Of a stretch of DNA of 53,467 nucleotides, positions 17,506 to 26,282 are shown one piece after another (the stretch's first letter is position 1; the number at the start of each line of letters is the position of its first letter). The translations under genes and the position numbers were made by a program. This DNA comes from JAJPXI01 sp045595705 (GTDB lineage Bacteria; Bacillota; Clostridia; Oscillospirales; Oscillospiraceae). The notes beneath the pieces are model-generated. The model was not told the DNA's origin. It did not search any database and saw only the letters and a list, made by a program, of their open reading frames with translations. The stretch is taken from assembly GCA_045595705.1 (NCBI GenBank), contig JAZOBA010000006.1, positions 1 to 53,467 of the forward strand. The letters run 5' to 3'.

Positions 17506-18630
17506 ATGAAAACTGTACTTAGCTTTATCGGAACATTTATTAAGAAGAACGTGGTTATGACGGTTGCTTTGGCAGCCGCCATAATCACCAGTTTTATCGT
17601 CCCTCCGGATAAAGCATATCTTGGATATTTTGATGTCAAGACGCTGACCTGTTTGTTCTGTGTTTTGGCCGTGGTTTGCGCACTGAAGAATATTCGCTTC
17701 TTCTATATTCTTGCCAAAAAGGTAGTCCAACTGTTTAAAAATGCCCGCATGAGCATTCTGGCACTGGTATACATTACCTTTATCGGCTCCATGCTGATTG
17801 CCAACGATATGGCTTTGCTGACCTTCCTGCCTCTGGGATTTTTTGTGCTTACCACAACGGGCAAGGAAAAGTACATGGCATTCACCTTTATCATGCAGAA
17901 CATCGCTGCTAACCTTGGCGGCATGTTGACCCCTTTCGGCAATCCGCAGAACCTGTATCTGTACACCAAGTTTGAAATTCCGAATCTGGAATTCATGGGT
18001 ATCATGGCACCGCCTTTTGTTCTTTCGGTGCTGCTGATCACCGTTTGCTGTATTGTGTTTGTTAAGCCGGAACCGCTTTTGGTGGAGGACGAAAAGGCTC
18101 TGCTGCCCCCGGGTCGTACAACGTTGTATATTCTTCTGTTCATCTTGGCCATTGCCATCGTGTTCCGCGGAATTCCTTACTGGATCGGCCTGATTGTCAT
18201 CCCAGTTGTGCTTCTCTTTGCCGACCGTAAAGCGTTGAAGATGGTGGACTACCCACTGCTGTTTACCTTTGTGTTTTTCTTTATTTTCTCGGGCAATATG
18301 GCTCGCATCGAACCGATCCGAAACTTCCTGTCGATGCTGTTGGACAAGAGCACACTGCTGTTCAGTGTTCTGTCCTGCCAGTTTATCAGTAACGTTCCCT
18401 CGGCCATCCTGCTCAGCCAGTTTACCGCCAACTACCCTGATCTGCTTGTTGGTGTGAATATTGGTGGTACCGGCACGCTGATTGCTTCGCTGGCCAGCTT
18501 GATTACTTTCCGTGAGTACACGAAAAACAATCCCGGTAAGACTGGGTACTACGTCAAGATGTTCTCGGCATTTAACTTTGGTTTCCTGGCTATCCTGACC
18601 GTGTTTATGCTGGCTCTGAAGGTTATTTAA
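17506..18630 (+). CDS. Ion-transporter-superfamily permease (ArsB/NhaD/SLC13-like)
   Basis: The start ATG lies 2 bases after the TIR-LRR stop, so translation is coupled. The 374-residue protein has about ten membrane helices. Two half-motifs typical of the ArsB/NhaD/DASS (IT) superfamily are visible: NLGGMLTPFGNPQNLYLY in the first half, and QFISNVPSAILLSQF with a glycine-rich segment (IGGTGTLIASLAS) in the second. Both probably form the re-entrant substrate hairpins. It is shorter than typical SLC13 carriers (about 450-500). The substrate could be a dicarboxylate, an anion such as arsenite, or sodium/proton exchange; the sequence does not decide. Its place in this operon suggests it supplies an ion gradient or ion signal to the system, which is inference. 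Confidence 0.75.
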   Translation: MKTVLSFIGTFIKKNVVMTVALAAAIITSFIVPPDKAYLGYFDVKTLTCLFCVLAVVCALKNIRFFYILAKKVVQLFKNARMSILALVYITFIGSMLIANDMALLTFLPLGFFVLTTTGKEKYMAFTFIMQNIAANLGGMLTPFGNPQNLYLYTKFEIPNLEFMGIMAPPFVLSVLLITVCCIVFVKPEPLLVEDEKALLPPGRTTLYILLFILAIAIVFRGIPYWIGLIVIPVVLLFADRKALKMVDYPLLFTFVFFFIFSGNMARIEPIRNFLSMLLDKSTLLFSVLSCQFISNVPSAILLSQFTANYPDLLVGVNIGGTGTLIASLASLITFREYTKNNPGKTGYYVKMFSAFNFGFLAILTVFMLALKVI

Positions 18631-18645
18631 CGGAGTGTGAATAAT

Positions 18646-18984
18646 ATGGCAAAGAGGAGAAATGGAAGAGGTACAAGTGGGGGAGCGTTTGGAAAAATTC
18701 TTCTGACTGTTGTTATTTTAGCTGTCGTGATTTTTCTGGCACTTCGACTTGTGAACTCTTGCAGTGATTGTGAAAAGACCTTCTTTGGCCTTGGTTACGA
18801 AGGTAATGTTATCGACAATGCAGTTGATGATGAAGAGGAGCAGATCCTTTGCGAAGGATGTGCTGAGCGCCATCATGCTCTAAGTCTGTTTGCCGGGAAA
18901 GAATTGGATGAGTACAAGCGTGTACTTGTCCCCGGAAAGATGATTCCGGGCGAAGTGAAATTTGGAGCTGAATCAGACAAATAA
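18646..18984 (+). CDS. Small single-pass protein with a CxxC...CxxC zinc ribbon
   Basis: ATG 18646 is chosen over GTG 18637 because CGGAG (18631-18635) is 10 bases upstream of the ATG and only 1 from the GTG. The 112-residue product has a short basic, glycine-rich N-terminus, one membrane helix (about 18-38), then two cysteine pairs (CSDC and CEGC) separated by about 30 acidic residues, which probably bind zinc. By the positive-inside rule the ribbon faces outwards. It is the last gene of the operon, 15 bases behind the permease and ahead of a strong terminator. No function is known to me. Confidence 0.65.
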   Translation: MAKRRNGRGTSGGAFGKILLTVVILAVVIFLALRLVNSCSDCEKTFFGLGYEGNVIDNAVDDEEEQILCEGCAERHHALSLFAGKELDEYKRVLVPGKMIPGEVKFGAESDK

Positions 18985-19036
18985 GAGGGTTTTGAGCCGG
19001 TTAACACCATTCACCAAATACCCACAACATGACGTG

Positions 19037-19075
19037 AAAAAGGCAGGCCTTCCGGAGTCCGGAAGGCCTGCCTTT
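19037..19075. terminator. Bidirectional terminator ending the tubulin/TIR operon
   Basis: A nearly perfect palindrome (AAAAGGCAGGCCTTCCGGA and its complement around a central G) has A and T runs on its two sides. It lies between convergent genes and can stop transcription from both directions. Confidence 0.9.
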
Positions 19076-19094
19076 TGAATTTTGTTTATCGTTT

Positions 19095-20993
19095 TTACCA
19101 AATAACAACTCTCTTGGAAGGAGCCAAATACATGCCGTCGGATTTCTTCACCTGGAAGGTGGCATACCATTCGGGGAAGTTTCTGGGGGGCATATTGGTT
19201 CGCAGGATATTGGGACCGTGAACGTCAACCTGAAGCAGAAGTGCCTGATACTCGGGCTTTGCCTTCTGACACCATACTTTAGCCCAGTTTGCGAAGTACT
19301 CTTCGAAGGAGACGCCCTCGGAGTTGGACATGATGTCCAGAGTTACGGCCATACCGCCGTTGTCTGCAATGTTTTCGCTGACGGTGAACTTACCGTTGAC
19401 GGTGCCCCAGGGCAGCTCGATGCCGTCGAACTGCTTGATCATGGCATTGACCTTCTTGTTAAACTTGCGTTCATCAGTCTTGGTCCACCAGTTGTTCAGG
19501 TTGCCCAGCTCGTCGCACTTGGCGCCGTTGGAGTCGAAAGCGTGAGAGATCTCGTGGCCGATCACCGCGCCGATGCCGCCCAGATTCTCACTTCTGGTCT
19601 GGTTAAGGGAGTAGAAGGGAGGCTGCAGAATAGCAGCGGGGAAGGTGATGTCGTTGACAAAAGGATCGTAGCAGGCATTGACCATGTGGCCGGGCATTGC
19701 CCAGTGGGTGCGGTCCACTTCCTTATCCAGCTTGGCGAAGTTCTCCTCCATGCGGATCTTGCGCAGCGAGCCCACAATGTCAAAGAGGGACTTGCTTGCA
19801 TCGAACACCATCTTGTCGTAGATTTCTTCCACGCGGTCGGGATATCCCAGCTTGAGACCCATCTTGGAAAGCTTCAAGATGGCCTTATCCTTGGTAGCCT
19901 GCTCCAGAATGTCGTTGGTTGCGATACGCTTCTGGTAAGTTGCAACGATCTGCTTGACGATGTCGGTGATATCCTTCTTGGCTTCCTCACCAAAGTACTT
20001 CTCGCCGTAGTACAGGCCCACAGGCTCACTGAACATGCCGGATGCCAGCTGGTAGGCAAACTTCTCGGCGGAAGAAGTGGCGGCAATGCCGGAGAGGGCT
20101 CTACGGAATGCGCCGCCCAAATCACGCAGTTCCTCGGACAGCAGGGAACAGCTGCCCATCAGAGTCAACACATAGGCCCAGTTCTTGTACATCTCAAAGG
20201 TGTCCTGATTGAACACTTCTTTGAAATTCTTAAAGTATCTGGGCTCTGCTACGATGACTTGTTCGGGGATAACACCAAAGAGGTCGGAAAGCAGTTTTTT
20301 CAGGTTCATGGGCTTGACCATGCCTGCCACTCTGCCGGTCTTCATGGGGTTGTACATCTTGGTGTACTCGGACCATTCTTCGTTGCTCTTGACATATTTA
20401 GCAACCAGAGCATCAAAGGCCAGAGTGTCCTTAAGCAGAGCGTCGCACTCTTCTTCGCTGTGGCCGGCGATGGCCAGCACCTGCTTTGTAAAGCCGCTCC
20501 ACATGTTCAGCAGAGCGTCTCTCTGCTGCTCCTTGCCTTCGGCATAATAGGAGGCATCGGGCAGGATCACGCTGGGGCCCTGGATCATCACACAGTGGTG
20601 AGTGGTGTCCTTCATGTTGGGTTCCACAGCAATGCTGATGGGCATAGCGATGCCCTTCAGAATCAATTCCTTTGCGCGGAGATTGAAGCTGCGCATGGTG
20701 CCCAGTTTCTTGAGGACGGAAAGGTTTTTCAGCGCCGGCTTGATGCCGTGCTATTTCTTTCTCTTCACATCCTTTGCGAGAGTGTACAGGGTGCAGGCTC
20801 TTGCAAGGTACTCGTTGGGATAGGATGCACTCTTGCACATGTCGTTGAATTCGCTAATCATGAGCTTTTCGATATCGGTGCTAAGGGTGGCGAAACCACC
20901 GGCAATGGGCATATCCTCGGGGATTACCAGTTCCTCCAGTTTTTCCTGGTTGACAAAGGTATACAGATCGTCTTGAATTCGAATCTTTTCCAT
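19095..20993 (-). pseudogene. pepO: M13 (neprilysin/PepO) metallopeptidase interrupted by an in-frame TAG
   Basis: Two open stretches in the same frame, 20993-20751 (80 codons) and 20750-19095, are separated only by a TAG at 20751-20753. Together they give 631 sense codons, the usual size of cytosolic M13 peptidases. The second part has the zinc motif HEISHAFD and the downstream ENIADNGG motif of M13 enzymes, and it ends with the family-typical C-terminal W. It has no signal peptide, so it acts on peptides in the cytosol. The sequence across the stop (KDVKRKK-stop-HGIKPALKN) reads on without shift, so a single C-to-T change in a CAG codon is the simplest cause. The rest of the gene is intact, so the mutation is recent, is read through, or is a sequencing error. 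Internal restart at ATG 20696 is possible. Confidence 0.8.
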
Positions 20994-21037
20994 GATTATC
21001 TCCCTTGCTATAAAAGTAATTTAGATAAAACACTATT

Positions 21038-21066
21038 TTTATACCATAATTTATCAACTTTGTAAA
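21038..21066 (-). promoter_or_regulatory. Sigma-A promoter of the M13 peptidase gene
   Basis: On the minus strand, TTTACA (21066-21061) and TATAAA (21043-21038) are separated by 17 bases, about 45 bases upstream of the start codon at 20993. A ribosome site (AGGGAGA) precedes the ATG. Confidence 0.65.
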
Positions 21067-21159
21067 TGCATTATTGGAAGTGGGTTCTTGTTGTGTTTAT
21101 TCATTGGATGGGTGTTGAACGTCAAGTATAGTTTTGCGGTTTGGGCTGGTTTACGGTGC

Positions 21160-21200
21160 AAAAAATGAGAGCCAAGGTTATTGTTGACTTTGGCTCTCAT
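21160..21200 (-). terminator. Terminator of the amino-sugar salvage operon
   Basis: An 11-bp stem (ATGAGAGCCAA/TTGGCTCTCAT) is followed on the minus strand by six T. It ends transcription just after galE. Confidence 0.85.
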
Positions 21201-21215
21201 CTCATACTGATTTAT

Positions 21216-22235
21216 TTATTTGTCGAAACCGTTGGGGTTCTTGCTCTGCCAGTTCCAGGTGTCACGGCACATATCGGTCTGATCCTTGGTGGCTTTCCAG
21301 CCCAGTACCTCTGCACTTTTAGCCGGATCTGCAAAGCAGGTAGCCAGGTCGCCGGGGCGGCGGGGAGCGATTTCATAAGGTACGGGAACGCCATTGGCGG
21401 TTTCGAAAGCCTTGACCATATCCAGAACGGAGTAACCGGTACCGGTGCCAAGATTGAATACGCTTTCACCGGGAGTTGACATTAGGTGGGAAAGGGCGGC
21501 AACATGGCCCTTTGCAAGATCAACAACATGGATGTAGTCACGAACGCCGGTTCCGTCGTGGGTATCGTAGTCATTTCCGAAGACATTCAGGTGATGGAGC
21601 TTACCGATAGCGGTTTGGGAAATGAAAGGCATCAGGTTGTTGGGAATGCCGTTGGGATGTTCACCGATCAGGCCGCTGGCATGTGCACCCACGGGATTGA
21701 AGTAACGCAGCTGCACTACGGACCACTCAGGGTCAGCAACAGTTAGGTCACGCAGGATCTGTTCGCCCATGAACTTGGTCCAGCCGTAGGGGTTGGTGCA
21801 GCTGCCGGTCTTGGAAGTCTCACGCAGAGGCATCTCATTGTCACCGGAGTAAACAGTTGCAGAGGAGGAGAACACGATGCGCTTGACACCGCGTTTTCCC
21901 ATAACCTTACACAGAGTCATGGTGGAGCACAGGTTGTTTTCGTAGTACTCGAGGGGCTTGGCAACGGATTCGCCAACTGCCTTCAACCCTGCGAAGTGAA
22001 TTGCGCATTCGATGTCAGTGTGTTGGTCGAAAACAAAGTTCAGCAAAGCTTCGTCACGAACATCGCCCTCGTAGAACGGAACTTCCTTACCGGTGATGAT
22101 TTTCACCCGGTTCAGACTTTCGGGATTGGAATTGCACAGATTGTCAATTACAACAGGCTCGTGACCTGCTTCGATCAGTTCCACACAGGTGTGGCTTCCG
22201 ATGTATCCGGCGCCGCCGGTAACCAAAACTTTCAT
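21216..22235 (-). CDS. galE: UDP-glucose/UDP-GlcNAc 4-epimerase
   Basis: The 339-residue protein is a full-length GalE of the extended SDR family. It has the NAD-binding GGAGYIGSH motif at residues 7-15, the HFAGLKAVGES segment, the catalytic Ser in SSSATVY and the YGWTK form of YxxxK. It interconverts UDP-Glc and UDP-Gal, and in many such operons also UDP-GlcNAc and UDP-GalNAc. Its start codon overlaps the stop of the NahK-like kinase by 4 bases, so it is the last gene of a three-gene operon (nucleotidyltransferase, kinase, epimerase). That company points to amino-sugar salvage rather than general galactose use. I cannot tell the GlcNAc/GalNAc preference from the sequence alone. Confidence 0.95.
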   Translation of the reverse strand: MKVLVTGGAGYIGSHTCVELIEAGHEPVVIDNLCNSNPESLNRVKIITGKEVPFYEGDVRDEALLNFVFDQHTDIECAIHFAGLKAVGESVAKPLEYYENNLCSTMTLCKVMGKRGVKRIVFSSSATVYSGDNEMPLRETSKTGSCTNPYGWTKFMGEQILRDLTVADPEWSVVQLRYFNPVGAHASGLIGEHPNGIPNNLMPFISQTAIGKLHHLNVFGNDYDTHDGTGVRDYIHVVDLAKGHVAALSHLMSTPGESVFNLGTGTGYSVLDMVKAFETANGVPVPYEIAPRRPGDLATCFADPAKSAEVLGWKATKDQTDMCRDTWNWQSKNPNGFDK

Positions 22236-23347
22236 TTTACGATCTCCTTCACGATTTTATGCATCTCATCCCATTGTGCTTCCATATCAGCAACCAGCTT
22301 GAATTGAGTGCGGCAACGGTTCAGGTTCTGTTCCGGATAGTGGATGTGGAAATAGTTATCGCCGTCAAGATAGTCGGTCAGGAAACGGATGCCGCATTCA
22401 AGCGTCATCAGTTTTGCGCCCCAGGGCAGATATTCAAGCTCGGCTTCGGTCAGACCGCCCTTTGCGCCTTCCAGAAAGCCTCGTGTGTAACGTGCATACA
22501 GTTCGATATCGAAGTTGACCTTAGAAAGATCCTTTTCGTCCTCTGCGCAGTGGTTTGCACTGAAACGAATGGAATCACCAAAGTCATAGATGGACAGACC
22601 GGGCATGGTAGTATCCAGATCAATAACACATACGCCTTCCAGAGTATTCTCATCGATCAGAATGTTGTCCAGTTTGGTATCGTTGTGAGTAACGCGTAAA
22701 GGCAGCTTACCCTCGCGCAATGCATTCACGGCAACAGAGCAATCCGACTTGCGGTCCATGGCAAATTTGATTTCTGCCTCAACTTCTTTGGCTCGGCCCA
22801 TCTTGTCTTCTTCCAAAACAGCGAGGAATTTAGCAAAGCGATCTTCGGTGTTGTGGAAGTTTGCGATGGTTTCATGCAGGGTCTCGGCGGGGTAATCGGA
22901 AAGAAGCCATTGGAAGCGGCCGAAAGCACGGGCAGAGGCCTCGAACAGTTCGGGTGTGGCATGCTGCAGACTAATCGTGCCTTCTACATAGTTGGTAAGG
23001 CGCCAGACCTTACCGGTGGAGTCTTTGTAGTACGGTTTGCCATCGCGGGTGGGCACCAGATTCAGAGTCTCACGCATGACATCGCCGCCGGAAGCTTCGA
23101 TCTTTTTGCGCAGATGGGAAGTGATGCCAATAAAGTTTTCCATTAGTTCCTCCTGATGGGGGAACGCTGCAGTAGAAAGACCCTGCAGGATGAAACGAAT
23201 AGCCTTACCTTCCTTGGGTTGGCATATTATGCAGTAGGTATCATTGATGTGTCCGCTGCCGTAGCGGACAGCATCGGTCAGATTTCCCGGGAAATCGAAG
23301 GCAGCAATGACTTCCTGGAGAATGGTATCTTTTTCAAGAATGTACAT
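22232..23347 (-). CDS. nahK: NahK-like N-acetylhexosamine 1-kinase
   Basis: The 371-residue protein belongs to the aminoglycoside-phosphotransferase fold and closely follows the bifidobacterial NahK (LnpB) pattern: GSGHINDTY near the N-terminus, RFILQ, the catalytic loop RVTHNDTKLDNIL, the metal site VIDLDTTMPG, DFGDSIRF, and LECGIRFLTDYLDGDNYF. NahK phosphorylates GlcNAc or GalNAc at C1 with ATP. The gene follows a nucleotidyltransferase gene after 18 bases and overlaps galE. The three enzymes can turn free N-acetylhexosamine into UDP-sugars. Such sugars come from mucin or milk-glycan breakdown, which fits a gut organism. No GNB/LNB phosphorylase lies in this window, so the source of sugar is open. 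Confidence 0.9.
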   Translation of the reverse strand: MYILEKDTILQEVIAAFDFPGNLTDAVRYGSGHINDTYCIICQPKEGKAIRFILQGLSTAAFPHQEELMENFIGITSHLRKKIEASGGDVMRETLNLVPTRDGKPYYKDSTGKVWRLTNYVEGTISLQHATPELFEASARAFGRFQWLLSDYPAETLHETIANFHNTEDRFAKFLAVLEEDKMGRAKEVEAEIKFAMDRKSDCSVAVNALREGKLPLRVTHNDTKLDNILIDENTLEGVCVIDLDTTMPGLSIYDFGDSIRFSANHCAEDEKDLSKVNFDIELYARYTRGFLEGAKGGLTEAELEYLPWGAKLMTLECGIRFLTDYLDGDNYFHIHYPEQNLNRCRTQFKLVADMEAQWDEMHKIVKEIVK

Positions 23348-23365
23348 GTCGATGTTCCTTCGTGT

Positions 23366-24274
23366 TCAGCTCCACAGATTCTCGTCATAGATGCCCTGCT
23401 GCTTCATGTCAGCAATGGCCGTCTTGACAGAGTCAAGATCCTCACGGTAGGTGACGCCGTACCAGGCTTCCTCGCAGGGGAGAACGCGGACGGTTGCGGT
23501 GCCGGCTTGCAGCTGACCATTGACTACAAAGGGGAGGTAGTACTCGCCCTTCAGGGGGTTTGTGTTCAGAGCGTCGTCCAGAAATGCGGCGAAGCGGGAT
23601 TCCAGCGCTTCCAGCATCTTGGAGGTAAAACCCCAAAAGTTCATGGACACGATGGTATCACCGGGCAGATCGACAAAGGTCTCGCCGTCCTCGGTGAACT
23701 TGGCATCGGTGCCGTTTTTGAAGATCTTGGTGCGCTCGGTTACTCCGGTGAGCAGGCCGTCTTTTACCTCGCAGACGCCGCGCGCCACGGAGCCGTTCTC
23801 GGTGACAGTGTTTCGCACGAGATAGCCGACCATGGCATAACGGGACTCATCCTCGTTGGCGACAAGGAAGTCATACATGGCGGAGAATGCAGTGGGGCCG
23901 TAGAAATCGTCAGCATTGATAACAGCGAAGGGACCGTCAATTACATCTTTGCAGCACAGAATGGCGTGTCCGGTACCCCAAGGCTTCTCGCGGCCATCGG
24001 GAACAGAGTAACCCTCGGGAAGCTTATCCAAAGTCTGGTGGACGTAGGAGATGTTGAAATACTTCTCCATGCGGTTGCCGATGGCTTCCCGGAAGGATTC
24101 TTCCAGCTCGGGTTTGATGATGAACACCAGATCCCGGAAGCCCGCGCGGTGTGCATCAAACAGGGAGAAGTCCATGATGATATGTCCTTGTTGATCGATG
24201 GGAGTGATCTGTTTCAGACCGCCAAAACGGCTGCCCATACCGGCAGCCATAATGACCAATGCAGGTTTTTTCAT
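23366..24274 (-). CDS. Sugar-1-phosphate nucleotidyltransferase
   Basis: The 302-residue protein begins with the nucleotidyltransferase motif MAAGMGSRFGGLKQ (residues 9-22), with the Arg and Lys that bind the NTP phosphates, and has the metal-binding segment VINADDFYG near 120. It belongs to the NTP_transferase family. The C-terminal part has no left-handed beta-helix, so it is not a GlmU. In the same operon as NahK and GalE it most likely charges GlcNAc-1-P or GalNAc-1-P with UTP, taking the place of the GalT-type enzyme of the bifidobacterial LNB operon. The start at 24274 has AAGGGGAT 8-9 bases upstream. Substrate is inferred from context. Confidence 0.85.
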   Translation of the reverse strand: MKKPALVIMAAGMGSRFGGLKQITPIDQQGHIIMDFSLFDAHRAGFRDLVFIIKPELEESFREAIGNRMEKYFNISYVHQTLDKLPEGYSVPDGREKPWGTGHAILCCKDVIDGPFAVINADDFYGPTAFSAMYDFLVANEDESRYAMVGYLVRNTVTENGSVARGVCEVKDGLLTGVTERTKIFKNGTDAKFTEDGETFVDLPGDTIVSMNFWGFTSKMLEALESRFAAFLDDALNTNPLKGEYYLPFVVNGQLQAGTATVRVLPCEEAWYGVTYREDLDSVKTAIADMKQQGIYDENLWS

Positions 24275-24354
24275 AGTGTATAATCCCCTTTTGAAAAGAA
24301 GCCTACTACTTATATGGAAGGCTTGGGTTTTGCGGATGTATTTTTACACAATAT

Positions 24355-24382
24355 AGTATACAAAATATCTCTGCTTTTGCAA
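24355..24382 (-). promoter_or_regulatory. Promoter of the amino-sugar salvage operon
   Basis: On the minus strand, TTGCAA (24382-24377) and TATACT (24360-24355) have a 16-base spacer and lie about 80 bases upstream of the nucleotidyltransferase start. The remaining intergenic sequence up to 24570 is AT-rich and shows no other feature to me. Confidence 0.6.
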
Positions 24383-24573
24383 CACGAATATTTAGATTTG
24401 GTTATTCTAATGTTTCTATTTTGAGAGGGAATTGAACTTGAATTGATTGAAAATTATGATAGTAAACTTGTTGATATGTTCGTAACGTTTTCACTGATGG
24501 AAACTGCGCAGTATGTGGTGATCTGTTGTGCAGTTTAAGTTGTAAGAATTAAATCAAAATAATTATTTAATTG

Positions 24574-24621
24574 AAATGCGCCTCATTGACATCATGGTTT
24601 GTTGTCAGTGAGGCGCATTTG
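24574..24621 (-). terminator. Hairpin behind the MFS gene
   Basis: AAATGCGCCTCA...TGACA pairs with TGTCA...TGAGGCGCATTT (about 17 bp with one mismatch). The following T-run on the minus strand is weak (ATTTCAATT), but the position, 40 bases behind the MFS stop, fits a terminator. Confidence 0.65.
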
Positions 24622-24660
24622 CTATGCAATTGATATGTCAAACTGCAGCGCGTCTTGAGT

Positions 24661-26067
24661 TCATGTTGCTGCTCTTTTGTTCCGAATTCTTGGCAAAAAA
24701 AGTATGGTGACAATGCCGGCAGCGATACAAAGTAATTCGGTCATTGCAAGCAAGTGAATCGATTGGACGGCGGCCGTTGCAGATGTCGATCCGCCTGCGG
24801 TTAGGCTGGTAATCTGATTGGTAAACAGTGGAACGAATATAGCGACACCGAATGGAGCTGAGAGATCCCGGAACAGCCCATATGTGCCTGTGCCGGCCCC
24901 GGCATCCTTGGGGGATAGACCGGAAAGTGCAACTTTTAGGAAGATGGTACCGTTTCCGCCCAAACCAAAGCCGAGAATGCCAAGTGAGCCCATCAGCAGC
25001 AAGGCTGATGTTGCGGTCGAGAAGAAAAACAGAGTGCCGCAACCTATGCCGGTCAACAGAAGAGAACCGGTCAGCACATATTTTGGTTCAAATCGGTCTG
25101 CCAGTGGACCGAGGATCACTGCGCCCAAGGACATGCCCAAATACATGATGGAGATTGCATAGCTTGATATAATGGAGTTGTCAGGCTGAGTGTATTTCAC
25201 GAAAACAATTGTGTTGGTCATATTTGCTTGCATCAGTCCCTGAGTCAGAAAGAGGGCAAGCACACTTAGGATAAATGCTCTGCGCTTGAAAAAGCTGCTG
25301 GGCAGGATGGGGTAAATTGCATTTCTTTCTACGGCAATTAAAACGACAAAGCTAATGACTGCTGCAATCAGAACGCCCAGAAATGCCCTTGAAGTCCACC
25401 CAAAATTCTGCCCGAAGGAGGGAATGCAAAGCATCAGGCTAAAGAATATGACCACCAGTACGGAGCCTAAGCCATCAAAGTTTTGGAGTTTATGCCGTTG
25501 ACGGACTGTTTTCTCTGCAGTTACAAGACAGGCGACAAAGACTGCGGCACAGATTGCAACGCAGATCCACAGCATGGTACGCCAGCCGAGTGCAGAGATA
25601 ATCAAGCCACCCAGTGTGGGGCCTAAAACAACGGATGCGCTGGAAATCAGCATGTAAAGTGAAAAACCTTTCGCAACCTTGTTTTTAGGGAACTGTGTGA
25701 CAATATATGCCATGATTACCGGGGCCATAGCTGCTGCTCCAATGCCGACTACAAAACGTGCCGCCATCATGAATAACAGAGAGTTTGCCAGAGCCGACAG
25801 AATATTTCCAACTGCAAAGACGACTATGCCGCAAAGAAGGGTTGTTTTTCGTCCGATCACATCACCAACCTTGCCCAGGATCGGAGCGCAGGCGGCTGTA
25901 GACATAGCCTGTGCAAGGGCGGTCCATGTAGTGTTGTTGTAGGCGATACCAATATCCTGTACAAAGGAGGGACCTAAAACAGAAGAGAAGCCGCCCACCA
26001 GGCCAATCAGAAAAGCGCCCAAGGCATATGGGATAAAGCCTTTTTTATAAGTGTTATTTGGTTCCAT
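24661..26067 (-). CDS. MFS multidrug-type exporter (DHA2-like)
   Basis: A 468-residue integral membrane protein with about fourteen hydrophobic helices, the number usual for the DHA2 group. Between helices 2 and 3 it has the MFS motif A form GKVGDVIGRKTTL, and later the repeated form GPLADRFEPKYVL. The segment SASVVLGPTLGGLI is the antiporter motif C, so drug/proton exchange is likely. It stands alone between two terminators, 360 bases from the salvage operon and behind the CARF gene, with GAGGAGTG before its ATG. No regulator gene is adjacent. The substrate cannot be read from the sequence. Confidence 0.85.
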   Translation of the reverse strand: MEPNNTYKKGFIPYALGAFLIGLVGGFSSVLGPSFVQDIGIAYNNTTWTALAQAMSTAACAPILGKVGDVIGRKTTLLCGIVVFAVGNILSALANSLLFMMAARFVVGIGAAAMAPVIMAYIVTQFPKNKVAKGFSLYMLISSASVVLGPTLGGLIISALGWRTMLWICVAICAAVFVACLVTAEKTVRQRHKLQNFDGLGSVLVVIFFSLMLCIPSFGQNFGWTSRAFLGVLIAAVISFVVLIAVERNAIYPILPSSFFKRRAFILSVLALFLTQGLMQANMTNTIVFVKYTQPDNSIISSYAISIMYLGMSLGAVILGPLADRFEPKYVLTGSLLLTGIGCGTLFFFSTATSALLLMGSLGILGFGLGGNGTIFLKVALSGLSPKDAGAGTGTYGLFRDLSAPFGVAIFVPLFTNQITSLTAGGSTSATAAVQSIHLLAMTELLCIAAGIVTILFLPRIRNKRAAT

Positions 26068-26225
26068 TGTTTCACTCCTCTTGAGGTATTATCTCCTGTT
26101 TTATGTGCAATATTTGCAGCAAACCTCGTAGAGAAGCATTCAGGATTTTGTTGTTTGTAAACAGGCATTGCTCGAACACGGAAAGCAGTGAACAATAAGA
26201 AATTATAGGAAAAATAAATTGAATA

Positions 26226-26264
26226 TAAAACAGGAGAGTGCCTTGGAACACTCTCCTGTTTTTG
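26226..26264. terminator. Terminator behind the CARF nuclease gene
   Basis: AAAACAGGAGAGTG pairs with CACTCTCCTGTTTT across an 8-base loop, with T-runs on both strands. It ends the CARF gene on the minus strand and separates it from the MFS gene. Confidence 0.85.
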
Positions 26265-26282
26265 TTGAATATATGTTGCTTA

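Noticed and set aside
20751..20753. TAG as a pyrrolysine codon
   Set aside because: No pyl genes are seen, M13 peptidases are not known pyrrolysine proteins and a CAG-to-TAG change explains it; kept only as a check.
19218..21065. 615-codon plus-strand frame opposite the M13 peptidase
   Set aside because: The composition is shadow-like and it spans a real promoter; the minus strand has HEISHAFD and other M13 motifs.
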